From Bdellovibrionia bacterium (GTDB taxonomy: Bacteria; Bdellovibrionota; Bdellovibrionia; Bdellovibrionales; JAGQZY01): 64,000 nt of DNA. This document shows, in pieces, positions 1 to 9,454 of this stretch (positions are counted from its first letter, which is position 1; each line of letters opens with the position of its first letter). Location of the stretch: the NCBI GenBank assembly GCA_030427805.1, contig JAUICP010000002.1, forward strand, positions 682,001-746,000, in the 5' to 3' direction. The notes below the pieces were generated by a model. That model saw only the letters and a program-made list of their open reading frames with translations, did not search any database and was not told the DNA's origin. The position numbers were made by a program, and so were the translations under genes.

Positions 1-1
1 A

Positions 2-967
2 GAAAAAGACATCGTCGGTACCAATCACTTTTATCAATTTAATATCACCGATGAATCTTTTAGTAACTCTCTAGGTGACAATAATTTAACTCTCTTAAGT
101 CAAAATTCCACCCATTATCGCATTAAAGGACTACCCGGAGTTTCTGGCCAAACACAACTTCTCTGTGACGATGGAGTCCAATCTCTTGAAGTTGATCAAA
201 TCAATAACTTTAATCTCTCTGAACTGATCAACAAAGGCCGACAATACGCTAATAAACCCTTCTACTGTCGAATTTATGCCTTAGCAAAAACCGGAGAGAA
301 ATATTTTAGCAGAAAATTTAGACTCCTCTATCCCATTGAAAAAAAGAAAACTTTATCTTTCGAACTCACTCACCAATTCGATGAAGATACCGGTGTGGGC
401 AACCTCTTTCTGTCAATTTCAACGAAAGATCCTCTCTCTTCTAAATCCTTAGTCCACCTAAAAGGCCTCAATGACTTTCAGGTCTCAACCAACGAACTGA
501 TTTATCTTGTCGACGCTCCACTCGGAAAACAATTTGTCTACTCAAACGAAAACACAGCAAATTTAATGTCCGTCTATGTCGATGGAAAAATCGTCGAGCA
601 GCCTTCGGATCAGTTGTCTTTCGAAAACAATGTGAAATTTGATTTTCGCTTTCATTCAGATTGCCAAGGAGTTGCAGTGATGAAGAAAGGTTTCGCCGCC
701 GGGCCTATCCCCATGCAGATATTTTCGGGTATTCAAGTCAATTTCTTAAGTAAGATTTTGACCTGGCAGAGCTACCTAACCAACTCAGAAGAGCCACTTC
801 TACTCGATACGCCTTTGGAATTCAGCATTCAAGATCGGTTGCAAAATTCAATTTACAGAGATCTCTTTCCTGATGATGACGTTCAGTTCTCTCGAATGTT
901 TGGAACTCGGCCTGAGTACAAACATCCCATAAAAACGAATTACGTTGATCGTAAAATTTGCCAATAA
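2..967 (+). CDS. Unknown protein, 3' part only (gene starts before the window)
   Basis: The frame is open from base 2 to the TAA at 965-967, so only the C-terminal 321 residues are visible. An internal GTG at 395 can be read as a start, but the upstream codons continue in the same frame with protein-like composition and no stop. The sequence is polar and beta-rich in appearance (many T, S, N, alternating hydrophobics) with a few cysteines, which fits an exported protein, but I recognise no domain. The stop lies 6 bases from the end of the convergent trmB. Function unknown. Confidence 0.7.
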   Translation, partial: EKDIVGTNHFYQFNITDESFSNSLGDNNLTLLSQNSTHYRIKGLPGVSGQTQLLCDDGVQSLEVDQINNFNLSELINKGRQYANKPFYCRIYALAKTGEKYFSRKFRLLYPIEKKKTLSFELTHQFDEDTGVGNLFLSISTKDPLSSKSLVHLKGLNDFQVSTNELIYLVDAPLGKQFVYSNENTANLMSVYVDGKIVEQPSDQLSFENNVKFDFRFHSDCQGVAVMKKGFAAGPIPMQIFSGIQVNFLSKILTWQSYLTNSEEPLLLDTPLEFSIQDRLQNSIYRDLFPDDDVQFSRMFGTRPEYKHPIKTNYVDRKICQ

Positions 968-972
968 TCTCG

Positions 973-1662
973 CTAGATTTTAACAAGACGGACGTAATTA
1001 ATAGGAATCCCCTTAGACACAAATATTTTTTCAAAGTGGGTCAAAAAACTATGATCCACTTCACTACTGGCATGAAGGTCTTCCGTTTGGTAATCTATTT
1101 TATACTTTGATTTTTCAAAACGTTCCATAGCCCACTCAAAATAAGAATAGGAATCCGTTTTAAATTCTAAAAAACTACCTTCACGCTGGATTGCAAAGAT
1201 TTTGTCCAAAAAGTCTTCCTGAATGAGTCTGTTTTTAAAATGCCTCTTCTTGGGCCAAGGGTCCGGAAAATGAATAAAGACATTATCAATTTCCTCATTA
1301 GAAAAAACCGTTTCAATTTCATTGGCGTGGAATCGCAACATTCGACAATGAGTCGAATCGTCATTGAGAGCCCTTTTAATAGACTGAATAAGAGGTTTAT
1401 ACTTTATTTCCATGCCCAAAAACCCCCGTTCCGGATGGGCCTTGGCTCTATGGGCAAAGTGATAACCGTTTCCAGTACCGATTTCTAAATCGATGGGGTA
1501 GCTATCGGATTCTGCAAAAACCTCTTCTCGCCATCTTCCTTTAAAGCCGGGTACTCTACTTTCATCAAAGGCATAGTCGCTGAGCTCATTTAATAGAGCA
1601 TCAATGTACTTATTGGGCTTTGGAACATCAGCTGTTTTGGTTATTTTCTTATGAGAACGCAT
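973..1662 (-). CDS. trmB: tRNA (guanine-N7-)-methyltransferase TrmB
   Basis: Class I SAM-dependent methyltransferase of 229 residues that makes m7G46 in the tRNA variable loop. The SAM-binding motif EIGTGNGYH lies near residue 60. The family signature NVFIHFPDPWPKKRH follows at about 128-142, and the catalytic-side segment around RLIQEDFL comes next. Length is normal for bacterial TrmB. The ATG at 1662 is preceded by AGGAAGCC, an acceptable ribosome binding site. It is divergent from ggt and convergent with the partial gene at the window start. The DPWPKKRH motif makes the assignment firm. Confidence 0.95.
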   Translation of the reverse strand: MRSHKKITKTADVPKPNKYIDALLNELSDYAFDESRVPGFKGRWREEVFAESDSYPIDLEIGTGNGYHFAHRAKAHPERGFLGMEIKYKPLIQSIKRALNDDSTHCRMLRFHANEIETVFSNEEIDNVFIHFPDPWPKKRHFKNRLIQEDFLDKIFAIQREGSFLEFKTDSYSYFEWAMERFEKSKYKIDYQTEDLHASSEVDHSFLTHFEKIFVSKGIPINYVRLVKI

Positions 1663-1771
1663 AGAGGCTTCCTAACTGAAAATGCGACAATCCGCAACAG
1701 TCCCGCCAATGATTGCATTTTTTTTGGAATCCGTATCTGATAGTAAGTATTCGAATTATAAAGGATTTTCA

Positions 1772-3430
1772 ATGATGCGAAAGATTCACATTTTTACAGT
1801 TCTCCTAATAACCACTTTCACACTCCAGTCCGGAGCAGTTCCCTTTGAAGGCTCAAAAATCCTGATGACCTCTCCTAATCCATTTGCCGTTGAAGCCGGA
1901 GAGGAAATTGCTCGCAAAGGCGGAAATGTGGTGGACGTGGCCGTGGCCATTGGCCTTACTCTGGCCGTAACTAACCCCTACAATGCAAGCTTTGGCGGCG
2001 GCGGCTTCGCCCTCATCAAAATGGGCAAAAAGGATGTGGATGTTATCGACTTCAGAGAAACAGCTCCAAAAAACACGGGCCCTAAATATTATATGGACAA
2101 ATCTAAAGACGCTTCAAAATTTGGCGGTACAGCAGTTGGAGTTCCCGGAGTTCCCGCTGGTCTTTGGGAAATGCACCAAAAGTACGGAAAACTCAAGTGG
2201 AGCCAGCTCTTTACTTACCCCATAAGAATTGCTTCAAGAGGGTTCAGAGTGAGTGGTGAGTGGGCGAGAAATACAGAGCGAGCCGCTCAACGCTTTAACA
2301 AGGGAGCTAAAAATGTTTTTCTTAAGAAAGGAAAAACTCCCTACAAACCCGGCGAACTCATGAAACAACCTAAGCTGGCGAAAGTTCTCAAAGAAATGAG
2401 AAATAGAAATATTGTGCCTTTCTATAGAGAGAACGTAGCCCGAGATATCGTGAATAGTGTTAAAAAAGCTGGTGGTCATATGACCATCGAGGACATGAAG
2501 TCTTACAAACCTCGTTGGCTAAAGCCTTTGAAAACAAACTTTAAAGGTTTTGAGGTCAACTTAATGCCCCCTCCGAGTAGCGGTGGTGTAGTTATAAAGG
2601 CGGCCTTAAAACTCTTAGAAAAGTTAAAAGTCGACGAAAAACCAACATTGAGTGCTGAAGAATTTCACCTGCTTGCCGAAGTTCAAAAAATAGTTTTCCG
2701 CGGAAGAGCGCTCCTAGGTGACCCAAGTTTTCACAAAAACCCCATTGAGAAGCTCACAAGCGATCAATACCTTTACGAGCTTGGCGAAAAAATAAAGGCC
2801 GATGGCACCCTCGCACTGACTCCGTTAACCGAAGAAAATCCTCCGGCAGAGTCTTCAGAAACGACTCATTATAATGTTATGGATGTAAATGGAAATGCCG
2901 TAAGTCTCACTGTAACCCTCAATGGAAATTACGGGGCCCATGTCGCCTCTGATAAATATGGAATCTCTCTTAACAACGAGATGGACGACTTTACAACTCG
3001 TCCCGGAGAACCCAACCTTTATGGCCTTATTCAAGGCCAAGGTAACTTAGTACAACCGGGCAAGAGACCATTGAGCTCAATGAGTCCCACCATCGTCACT
3101 AAAAAGGGCAAAGCCGTGATGTCAGTTGGTGCCCCCGGTGGACCACGAATCATTAACGGCGTTTTACTGACTCTCTATCGAGTTCTCGCTAACGGCTATG
3201 ATGTTGACTGGGCCATTCAAGCACCCCGAGTTCACCATCAGTTTTTACCAGATACCCTTTATGTCGATACCAAGAGGCACTCTCCTGACGTCCTCAACTT
3301 GCTACGTGAAAAAGGTCACAAAATTGAGGAGTCCTGGCATTCAAAGGTTCAAGCCATTCGAATCAATGATAAAAAGTGGCTCGAAGCCAGTTTTGATTCT
3401 CGCGGCGAAGGAGCCGCAGGAGGGTTCTAA
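1772..3430 (+). CDS. ggt: Gamma-glutamyltranspeptidase
   Basis: Periplasmic N-terminal-nucleophile enzyme that hydrolyses or transfers the gamma-glutamyl group of glutathione and related compounds. The frame is open from 1682, but the ATG at 1772 is the better start: AAAGGA lies upstream, and it gives a signal peptide (basic MMRKIH, then a hydrophobic core to about residue 22). The 552 residues match the family. Visible signatures are NASFGGGGFALI in the large subunit, the autoprocessing/catalytic threonine in SSETTHYNVMD followed by GNAVSLTVTLN, and the oxyanion-site region MSPTIV/GAPGGPRII. Self-cleavage before the second Thr of ETTH would give the small subunit. It is monocistronic and ends at a strong hairpin. 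Confidence 0.93.
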   Translation: MMRKIHIFTVLLITTFTLQSGAVPFEGSKILMTSPNPFAVEAGEEIARKGGNVVDVAVAIGLTLAVTNPYNASFGGGGFALIKMGKKDVDVIDFRETAPKNTGPKYYMDKSKDASKFGGTAVGVPGVPAGLWEMHQKYGKLKWSQLFTYPIRIASRGFRVSGEWARNTERAAQRFNKGAKNVFLKKGKTPYKPGELMKQPKLAKVLKEMRNRNIVPFYRENVARDIVNSVKKAGGHMTIEDMKSYKPRWLKPLKTNFKGFEVNLMPPPSSGGVVIKAALKLLEKLKVDEKPTLSAEEFHLLAEVQKIVFRGRALLGDPSFHKNPIEKLTSDQYLYELGEKIKADGTLALTPLTEENPPAESSETTHYNVMDVNGNAVSLTVTLNGNYGAHVASDKYGISLNNEMDDFTTRPGEPNLYGLIQGQGNLVQPGKRPLSSMSPTIVTKKGKAVMSVGAPGGPRIINGVLLTLYRVLANGYDVDWAIQAPRVHHQFLPDTLYVDTKRHSPDVLNLLREKGHKIEESWHSKVQAIRINDKKWLEASFDSRGEGAAGGF

Positions 3431-3433
3431 AAC

Positions 3434-3467
3434 AAAAAAGGCTGAGTTAAAACTCAGCCTTTTTTTA
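3434..3467. terminator. Bidirectional Rho-independent terminator
   Basis: An A-run, then AGGCTGAG and its perfect complement CTCAGCCT around a short AT-rich loop, then a T-run. It lies between the convergent ggt (+) and the large secreted-protein gene (-), with A/T tracts on both sides, so it can serve both strands. Confidence 0.9.
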
Positions 3468-3486
3468 TCCCATTTGTCGAACCCAA

Positions 3487-6400
3487 TTAATGAGGGCGAC
3501 TCATCACAGGCTCCTGAGACTGCGAATAAACACTACTTAGATCTTCAATGAGTTCATTATAGAAAACATTATCAGCCGAAACATCCTTATCTTCTTCCGA
3601 ACAACTCAACTCTGGATTGAGCTGACAGTAAGTCGGAATTCGATCTAAGAAAACATCTTGATCCCTAGGATCAGCTTCGAACATCTTTCCTAGATATTCT
3701 CCGGTTGTCGGAACAAAAATCATTTTTCTTTGGCCATTAGCTTTTTCTTTGAAACCAATGAGGACTGAAGCCATAACTCCACCAAAACGGTCTGAATAGT
3801 TAACTCGGTACTCTTCTCCGACACAGATAAGATCATTGATACCATCTTGCAGACAGCCTTCGCCGATAAACTGACCATCGAATTCTTCAAATTCATTACT
3901 AGATAGAAGCGCAAAAATCTCAAGATCTCTTTGTACATAGTTTCCAAAGTACTCGACCCTGATATTTCCTTGCGAGTAGATCACATCACCAGCGCATACA
4001 TTCATATCCGAGCAACCCTCTGCTTTGACTACGGTATTGCTCAAAACTCCTTGAACCAATTGCCCAACTGTATCGCCGCTTTGACTCGAAAGTAAGAACT
4101 TGGTTCGAGAGCCATCCTGGTAAGAACCGACAACAATACCGTCGAAGCTGAGGTCTTCTCTTTGCGACTTTCTATAAACTCTAGAACCATTACAAAGAGT
4201 TTGGCCATTAACTTCGACACAGGCATTTGGCTCGATGTTTAATCCAGGACCTAAAGCACCCATTTCGGCTGCATCTTCAATGACGATCATACCATCATCA
4301 TTGAGGTTCAAAATTTGGAAACCTAAGCTTCTATTATTCCAGTACTCACAGTATTCATGAACACAGGTTTCAGCTGGAATCAGATTGCTATTATCTGCTA
4401 CAAAGAGTTCAGACGTGTCTTCAGTTTCCACAATAATGACGGATTTTTCATTGGAATACGGAAGTAGATAATTTGCTCGACCCACAGGAGTCACGAATCG
4501 AGGCATCAAATCCTGGCTCGCTCTATAGAGGATTTCCGTTCCCATTTCGTAGACTTGGAAGTCGAGCTGATTCAAATTCATTACGACATCAGTCAGGCCG
4601 TTTATCATATAATCACCAGTGAGCTTGATATCAGAGATAAAGATATTCTCATTGACTCCTAGATCCTGCCCTACACAAATAATATCTAAGGCACATTCTC
4701 CGTTCATCAATGAAAGCTCACTTGCCCGTAGAGTTCTAAAAGAAAGGTTATCTTTAGACACCTCTAATACTACCAGAATATCTTGGGGAGAATCAGCTCC
4801 GACTACTGCAGGCACTAATCTTGGTTGATTATCAAATCCAACCAAAAATGTCTCTACACCAGGCTCAGGAGAGTCTACCTGATAATTTAAAATACTGTCA
4901 CCATTGATGTATGTTTTAACTTCATCATTTAAATTAGTAAAACTAAGGTTTGAAGGAACAGTAAAAAATTCGTTATTGATTGCTACGATTTCAGTCTCAC
5001 CACTAAATGACTTTGCGACCCCTTTTACTTTAAATTCTTCGTCTTTACCCAAAGAAAAGTTATAACATTTAGTCTGATCGCTACAGGAAGACAAATTTCC
5101 AACAAACCGAAGATCGTTATCACTACCCGACGTTCGTATTATTTGAGTATGCCCTTCTGCGTCTCTAACTGTGACCAAGTATTCTCCTAATACGAGACTC
5201 ATTGCTGCCACACTTACCTCGGATAACTGCCCATTTACTAAAGCCATGACTTTATCTGCGTTGCAAACTTTGTCTTCTCTATCACAGACCTGATCTTGAG
5301 GGCGATTAGAGGCTTCAAATCGAAAAGATCTTTCTACGGCAACTCGTCTCACAAGGTCACCTTCTTCAATCTCGAACAGGTAGTTACCCGCCATGGTTTG
5401 ACCGAGCATTTTCATATTTGCAATTTGAATCCCAGGGCAGAGTTCGCTCTTACAAGATCCCTCGCGATAAAATTTGTCGCTTCCAATGTCTACTCTTACT
5501 GCGGTTTTATTTTCTGTGTCTATAAGCACAACTTTTTTACCATTAGCACCGAGTACCCGTAGTTCCCTATCACCAACAACTGTTTTGATGAGGTCACCTC
5601 TCGATAAACCAAAAGACGCTACCGTTGTTCGGTCTTCAACTCCAAAAAATATATCGTGTGAATATCGAACATCAGACAAGTTTATAGAATAAAAGTCACC
5701 TCCTCGATGTTTTGATTTTGCTAGAAAACTAGGGCCGCCTATCATAGGTGTTAGAGGCATTGTTTCCGCCCACATTTCCACGGGAGTAATCGTCGCAGCT
5801 CGCGGGTTCATTGCAAATACTTCTAACTCTTCATCAGTCCCTCTAAGAAGCTTATCGCCGACGCAAACTTCTTTATCATCAACTTGACCACAGAGGTTGT
5901 CTTCGTCGTAATACATATAGTGATCACCGGCAGCAACCATATAAAGAGGTGATTCAAGTCTCGAATTATAGTCAAAAGAAGTTGGATTGAGAGCATCCGC
6001 CTCAACCTTTAAAAGCATGGCTCGATGTTCATACTCACCTTTACTAGGCAAATAACCTACAACCGAAACTTTCATTAGGCCATTGGTTAGGGGACCACCA
6101 TCTGTTGCACTGGTGTTTACTAAAAGACTATCATCGAGCATCAAACGGCCAAGTCCATATCCTATATTGGGCACTAAAGCCGTCGTACCAACTGGCTTCA
6201 AATTCTCATCATCACTCGGCCACACCGAGAAAACAGAATCAGTACTTACTTCATATTCAGGCTCTAAAGAGTCTTTAGGGCTAATCACAACCGATTCAAC
6301 ATTGACACTTCGTACGATGTAAGCTTTCGGAAAAATATTGGTTTCCGTTAAAAGATCTTTATAGGGACTCACCATCGAAAGTGCACCAACAGTTCCCGAG

Positions 6401-7116
6401 AATCCAACGAGTTGCGACTCAGGGAGGCCTGCAGGAGCCGTATCTTCATATTTGAACGCATACATGCCTTCACAAATTTTGTTGTTAGCACAGTCACACT
6501 CAAAATGTTTTTCTTCGACCTGGATGGCCTCGTTTGCCATGAGTAGACTTGATTGATCGATCGCCACAGCTTCTTCATTGAGTTCATTATTTAATAGCAA
6601 CTTCTCATTGTATTGTTCGTGAAGATCCGCACCACTTTCTTTAGTAGGAACATAAAATGTCATCAGATCAACAAACTCAGAAGATGCACCGTTGACCACG
6701 ATAAAACCGATCGCAGATTGTTTCTCTGAAATTTTTATTTCAAGGCTGACTTCGCTGTATGCCTTCGAGCGAATTTGATCGATCGAGACATTGAATACAG
6801 GTTCTTCACGAGTCATTTGCTTTTTAAATACAAGGTCTTTTGTTTCGGAAATTCGATTTTTTACATAGACGTTTAATTCAAATTTATTAGTCGGCTCACT
6901 ATTAAATCCAAAAAGTACAAAATCAGGCACCAAACCAAGTTCATTGAGCTTTTGCAAACTCACTTGCATTTCCATCTTTAGTGGATAACCTACTTCAGGA
7001 GGGCGATAACAAGCACTCCGCGATTGGACTTGGTAACTCCAAGCTTGGCTTGAAAAAACCAAGTAAGAGAGTAGGAAAAAACCAACAAACTTTTTAATTA
7101 AAAGCCGAACAGACAC
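3487..7116 (-). CDS. Large secreted protein with repeated cysteine pairs (unknown function)
   Basis: 1209 residues. Residues 1-27 form a signal peptide (basic start, hydrophobic core, SQAWS). Start is a GTG preceded by GAGGTGAAG. From about residue 400 the chain carries a series of close cysteine pairs, usually C-x(4-9)-C-x-G/A-[DE]: 409/418, 555/560, 611/618, 678/684, 808/814, 918/923, 966/975, 1035/1041, 1088/1098 and 1164/1172. Most are followed by a beta-like stretch ending in V/I-x-G. An earlier triplet is at 207/209/215. This suggests a string of small beta domains, each stapled by one disulfide. No catalytic motif, transmembrane helix, LPXTG or autotransporter domain is visible. It is probably periplasmic or surface located. 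The family is not known to me; calling it a repeat protein is my reading of the spacing. Confidence 0.85.
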   Translation of the reverse strand: MSVRLLIKKFVGFFLLSYLVFSSQAWSYQVQSRSACYRPPEVGYPLKMEMQVSLQKLNELGLVPDFVLFGFNSEPTNKFELNVYVKNRISETKDLVFKKQMTREEPVFNVSIDQIRSKAYSEVSLEIKISEKQSAIGFIVVNGASSEFVDLMTFYVPTKESGADLHEQYNEKLLLNNELNEEAVAIDQSSLLMANEAIQVEEKHFECDCANNKICEGMYAFKYEDTAPAGLPESQLVGFSGTVGALSMVSPYKDLLTETNIFPKAYIVRSVNVESVVISPKDSLEPEYEVSTDSVFSVWPSDDENLKPVGTTALVPNIGYGLGRLMLDDSLLVNTSATDGGPLTNGLMKVSVVGYLPSKGEYEHRAMLLKVEADALNPTSFDYNSRLESPLYMVAAGDHYMYYDEDNLCGQVDDKEVCVGDKLLRGTDEELEVFAMNPRAATITPVEMWAETMPLTPMIGGPSFLAKSKHRGGDFYSINLSDVRYSHDIFFGVEDRTTVASFGLSRGDLIKTVVGDRELRVLGANGKKVVLIDTENKTAVRVDIGSDKFYREGSCKSELCPGIQIANMKMLGQTMAGNYLFEIEEGDLVRRVAVERSFRFEASNRPQDQVCDREDKVCNADKVMALVNGQLSEVSVAAMSLVLGEYLVTVRDAEGHTQIIRTSGSDNDLRFVGNLSSCSDQTKCYNFSLGKDEEFKVKGVAKSFSGETEIVAINNEFFTVPSNLSFTNLNDEVKTYINGDSILNYQVDSPEPGVETFLVGFDNQPRLVPAVVGADSPQDILVVLEVSKDNLSFRTLRASELSLMNGECALDIICVGQDLGVNENIFISDIKLTGDYMINGLTDVVMNLNQLDFQVYEMGTEILYRASQDLMPRFVTPVGRANYLLPYSNEKSVIIVETEDTSELFVADNSNLIPAETCVHEYCEYWNNRSLGFQILNLNDDGMIVIEDAAEMGALGPGLNIEPNACVEVNGQTLCNGSRVYRKSQREDLSFDGIVVGSYQDGSRTKFLLSSQSGDTVGQLVQGVLSNTVVKAEGCSDMNVCAGDVIYSQGNIRVEYFGNYVQRDLEIFALLSSNEFEEFDGQFIGEGCLQDGINDLICVGEEYRVNYSDRFGGVMASVLIGFKEKANGQRKMIFVPTTGEYLGKMFEADPRDQDVFLDRIPTYCQLNPELSCSEEDKDVSADNVFYNELIEDLSSVYSQSQEPVMSRPH

Positions 7117-7150
7117 AACTTCACCTCATAACGCTTTGCATTAGGTGCCT

Positions 7151-7179
7151 GTAATACTTAAGTTTTGTCAGTTTTACAA
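7151..7179 (-). promoter_or_regulatory. Possible sigma70-type promoter for the large secreted protein
   Basis: On the minus strand, TTGTAA (7179-7174) and TATTAC (7156-7151) are separated by 17 bases, 35 bases before the GTG start. A perfect TTGACA lies slightly upstream (7194-7189) but has no good -10 partner. This is pattern matching only. Confidence 0.35.
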
Positions 7180-7261
7180 GGGATATCTGTCAAATTTATA
7201 TACAAAATCTATTGAGCGAAACCCCGTGAAATTATTAAAGAAAACAAGGGACGATTCTTTA

Positions 7262-7314
7262 GAAAAATAAAAAATGGATGGTCTATTCAAGATCTTAAAA
7301 TCTTCAGACCATCC
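7262..7314 (-). terminator. Rho-independent terminator overlapping the esterase 3' end
   Basis: Read on the minus strand, GGATGGTCT (7314-7306) pairs perfectly with AGACCATCC (7284-7276). A further AT-rich inner pairing sits in the loop. A T-rich tract follows (complement of the A-rich 7262-7274). The 5' arm contains the last codons and the TGA stop of the esterase gene. Confidence 0.85.
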
Positions 7315-8332
7315 TCCATTTTTTAGCCTGCCAAGAAAGAGCATTGGGTAATTGAGTACTTAAATCAAAATGCCCACCGTCGAATTCGTCGTAAACATTC
7401 TTAGCATTCATCATCTTAAGGGCAGTTCGAATTCTCCGACTTCCATAATGAAGTTGAAACTGATCTCTTTTTCCACAAGCCAGATATATACCCTTCAGCA
7501 GCTTAACATTCTTTTTTCGTCGCGGTATAAAACGTACTGGATCTTTTTCCAGCCATTTTTTCCACTCTCCGACATCAATTTCTAAAGTATCGGTGTTAAA
7601 TGGAAAATGTGGAAGTTTATCGTGCCATTTTTTCGTGCCATAACAAGCTGACATGGCAAGCGCATTTAAAACCTTAAAACCGTTCCTTGATTTTAAAAGT
7701 TTTCCCTTCTTATGAAGTCGGTTGGCCTCTTTAAGGCCACCACGGTTAGCTATCTCCGTTTGGGCCTCATAGAGCTCGGGCAGAAGACTCACTTCAAAAA
7801 GGCTATCAGGGGCTAGGGCGATGGCCCACGGAAACACTTTGGGATGACTTGAAGATAGGTGAAGTGCTCCATACCCCCCACTCGATCCGCCCATGACCAT
7901 CCACTTCTTTCCGATATCGTCTACAGGAAATTCGTTTTTGATTTTGGGAACCAACTCTTTAACGATCATATCTTCGTACTTTCCACAAAGAGCGCTATTG
8001 ATAAATTGGCTCCCTCCCCAATAGGTAAAAGCATCAACAAAAACATAAAGAGCCGGCGGTGCCTTCTTTGACCCTACTAGACGGTCTATCTGTTGGGGCT
8101 GATTCTCTTCAAAGGCCTTTAAATTGAAACGAAAATCTCCATTCCCTAAATAACCAGAGAGTATGAGTACAACAGGAAGTTTTGAATTAATCGTTCGCGA
8201 CTTTGGAATGAGAACAGGGTGCCTTCTACGGGTCGGATCACCCAGGGGATTCTTTTTTAAAACCTGGCTATCCAACTCAATTACAGATAAATCGAAATGC
8301 TTGAAATCATAAAGACCATTTAAAATTTTCAT
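7304..8332 (-). CDS. Esterase D-like alpha/beta hydrolase
   Basis: 342 residues. The nucleophile elbow MVMGGSSGGYGALHL (GxSxG, Ser near residue 151) is typical of the putative-esterase/S-formylglutathione-hydrolase-like superfamily. Upstream is the hydrophobic strand VVLILSGYLG, where the oxyanion hole is expected. Candidate acid and base are the Asp in LACGKRDQF and the His in DEFDGGHFDLS near the C-terminus. No signal peptide is visible, so it is probably cytoplasmic. The fold is clear; the substrate is unknown. It is separated from the upstream diguanylate cyclase by 14 bases, so co-transcription is possible. Confidence 0.8.
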   Translation of the reverse strand: MKILNGLYDFKHFDLSVIELDSQVLKKNPLGDPTRRRHPVLIPKSRTINSKLPVVLILSGYLGNGDFRFNLKAFEENQPQQIDRLVGSKKAPPALYVFVDAFTYWGGSQFINSALCGKYEDMIVKELVPKIKNEFPVDDIGKKWMVMGGSSGGYGALHLSSSHPKVFPWAIALAPDSLFEVSLLPELYEAQTEIANRGGLKEANRLHKKGKLLKSRNGFKVLNALAMSACYGTKKWHDKLPHFPFNTDTLEIDVGEWKKWLEKDPVRFIPRRKKNVKLLKGIYLACGKRDQFQLHYGSRRIRTALKMMNAKNVYDEFDGGHFDLSTQLPNALSWQAKKWRMV

Positions 8333-8346
8333 GAAAGTATTTTAAA

Positions 8347-9309
8347 CTAGACGTGCTTGCGTGCAAGCTTCGGATCAATTATTTGTCCCGCTTCGGCCTT
8401 TACGGCAACAACGCGATTCTTACCTTCTCGCTTGGCCTGATATAGGGCATTATCAGCTTGTCGGACGAGCTCTCTCGCATCGATCCCCACGTCACCATCT
8501 TCGCAATAAGCCAAACCAATTGACGAGGTTAAATTAATTTCATCTTTACCCTGTTTAAAAAGGTATTGAGCGATTTTACTTCGTAGACGTTCAGCAAAAC
8601 TTTTTGCTCCCTCGCCCTGGGAATGGGTGAGCACAACTAAGAACTCGTCACCGCCATAGCGAGCAGCAAAGTCGACCGTTCTAATATTTTCTCGAATAAT
8701 TTTTCCAACCTCACTAAGAACAAAACTTCCAAATAAATGATCATGTCCATCATTGACAGCTTTAAAGTTGTCCATGTCCATCATTACTGCAGCAATACTA
8801 CCATCATACCGTCTTGCCCGATCGAGCTCGAAATCTAACTTTTTGTAAATTGAGCGCATGTTGTACAAGCCAGTGAGATCGTCGATATCAACAAGTTGCT
8901 TAAGTTTGGCATTAGCTTCTTGAAGTTGATCGTGGAGATCTTTAATTCTTAGCTGAGCCTTGATTCTTGCCAATAATTCCCGCGGGTCAAACGGCTTGCG
9001 AATGTAATCATCAGCTCCCGCATCGAGCCCAACAATGACATCTTCAGTTTCAGATTTTGCCGTAAGAAAAATAATCGAAACGTGTTTGTCATTCTTTCGC
9101 ACTAAGCGAAGGGTTTCGATACCACTCATACCAGGCATGTTGATGTCGAGGAGTATGAGGTCTGGAGTTTTTTCACCAAGACGCTTTAACCCCTCTTCAC
9201 CTGAAGAGGCCGTACTGACCTCGTACCCCATGTGTTCAAGGGTTCGAGATACCAGCTTTAAATTGTCTAGATCGTCATCCACAACGAGAATACTCTGCTT
9301 CTCTCCCAT
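8347..9309 (-). CDS. Response regulator with GGDEF domain (diguanylate cyclase, PleD-like)
   Basis: 320 residues from the ATG at 9309. The frame extends upstream to 9402, but the extra residues do not resemble a receiver domain. REC domain about 5-120: acidic pocket VVDDD, phospho-acceptor Asp in LILLDINMPG, the conserved Thr in FLTAK, and the Lys in YIRKPF. A short coiled coil (about 125-150) links to a GGDEF domain with intact RYGGDEF active site, so it should make cyclic di-GMP from GTP. RTVD five residues before GGDEF fits the RxxD inhibitory I-site, implying product feedback. No histidine kinase is adjacent. Confidence 0.92.
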   Translation of the reverse strand: MGEKQSILVVDDDLDNLKLVSRTLEHMGYEVSTASSGEEGLKRLGEKTPDLILLDINMPGMSGIETLRLVRKNDKHVSIIFLTAKSETEDVIVGLDAGADDYIRKPFDPRELLARIKAQLRIKDLHDQLQEANAKLKQLVDIDDLTGLYNMRSIYKKLDFELDRARRYDGSIAAVMMDMDNFKAVNDGHDHLFGSFVLSEVGKIIRENIRTVDFAARYGGDEFLVVLTHSQGEGAKSFAERLRSKIAQYLFKQGKDEINLTSSIGLAYCEDGDVGIDARELVRQADNALYQAKREGKNRVVAVKAEAGQIIDPKLARKHV

Positions 9310-9454
9310 ACTATAAGGATATCGAATAAGACATGACTTGTCAGAACTTTTCCAACAGGATATAGAAGAGCCAGACTTTCTAGAGCACTGCATATAGCTC
9401 ATGGGCTGGGGATTTTGTTTAGTAAAAAGTCATAATTAGTGGAGATGAGGGAAA

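Noticed and set aside
395-967. A 190-residue gene starting at GTG 395
   Set aside because: The same frame is open to the window edge with protein-like sequence, and there is no RBS at 395; it is the end of a longer gene.
9403-9454. T-box or leader attenuator before leuS
   Set aside because: Only 145 bases separate leuS from the diverging cyclase start, and no T-box sequence or terminator hairpin is visible.
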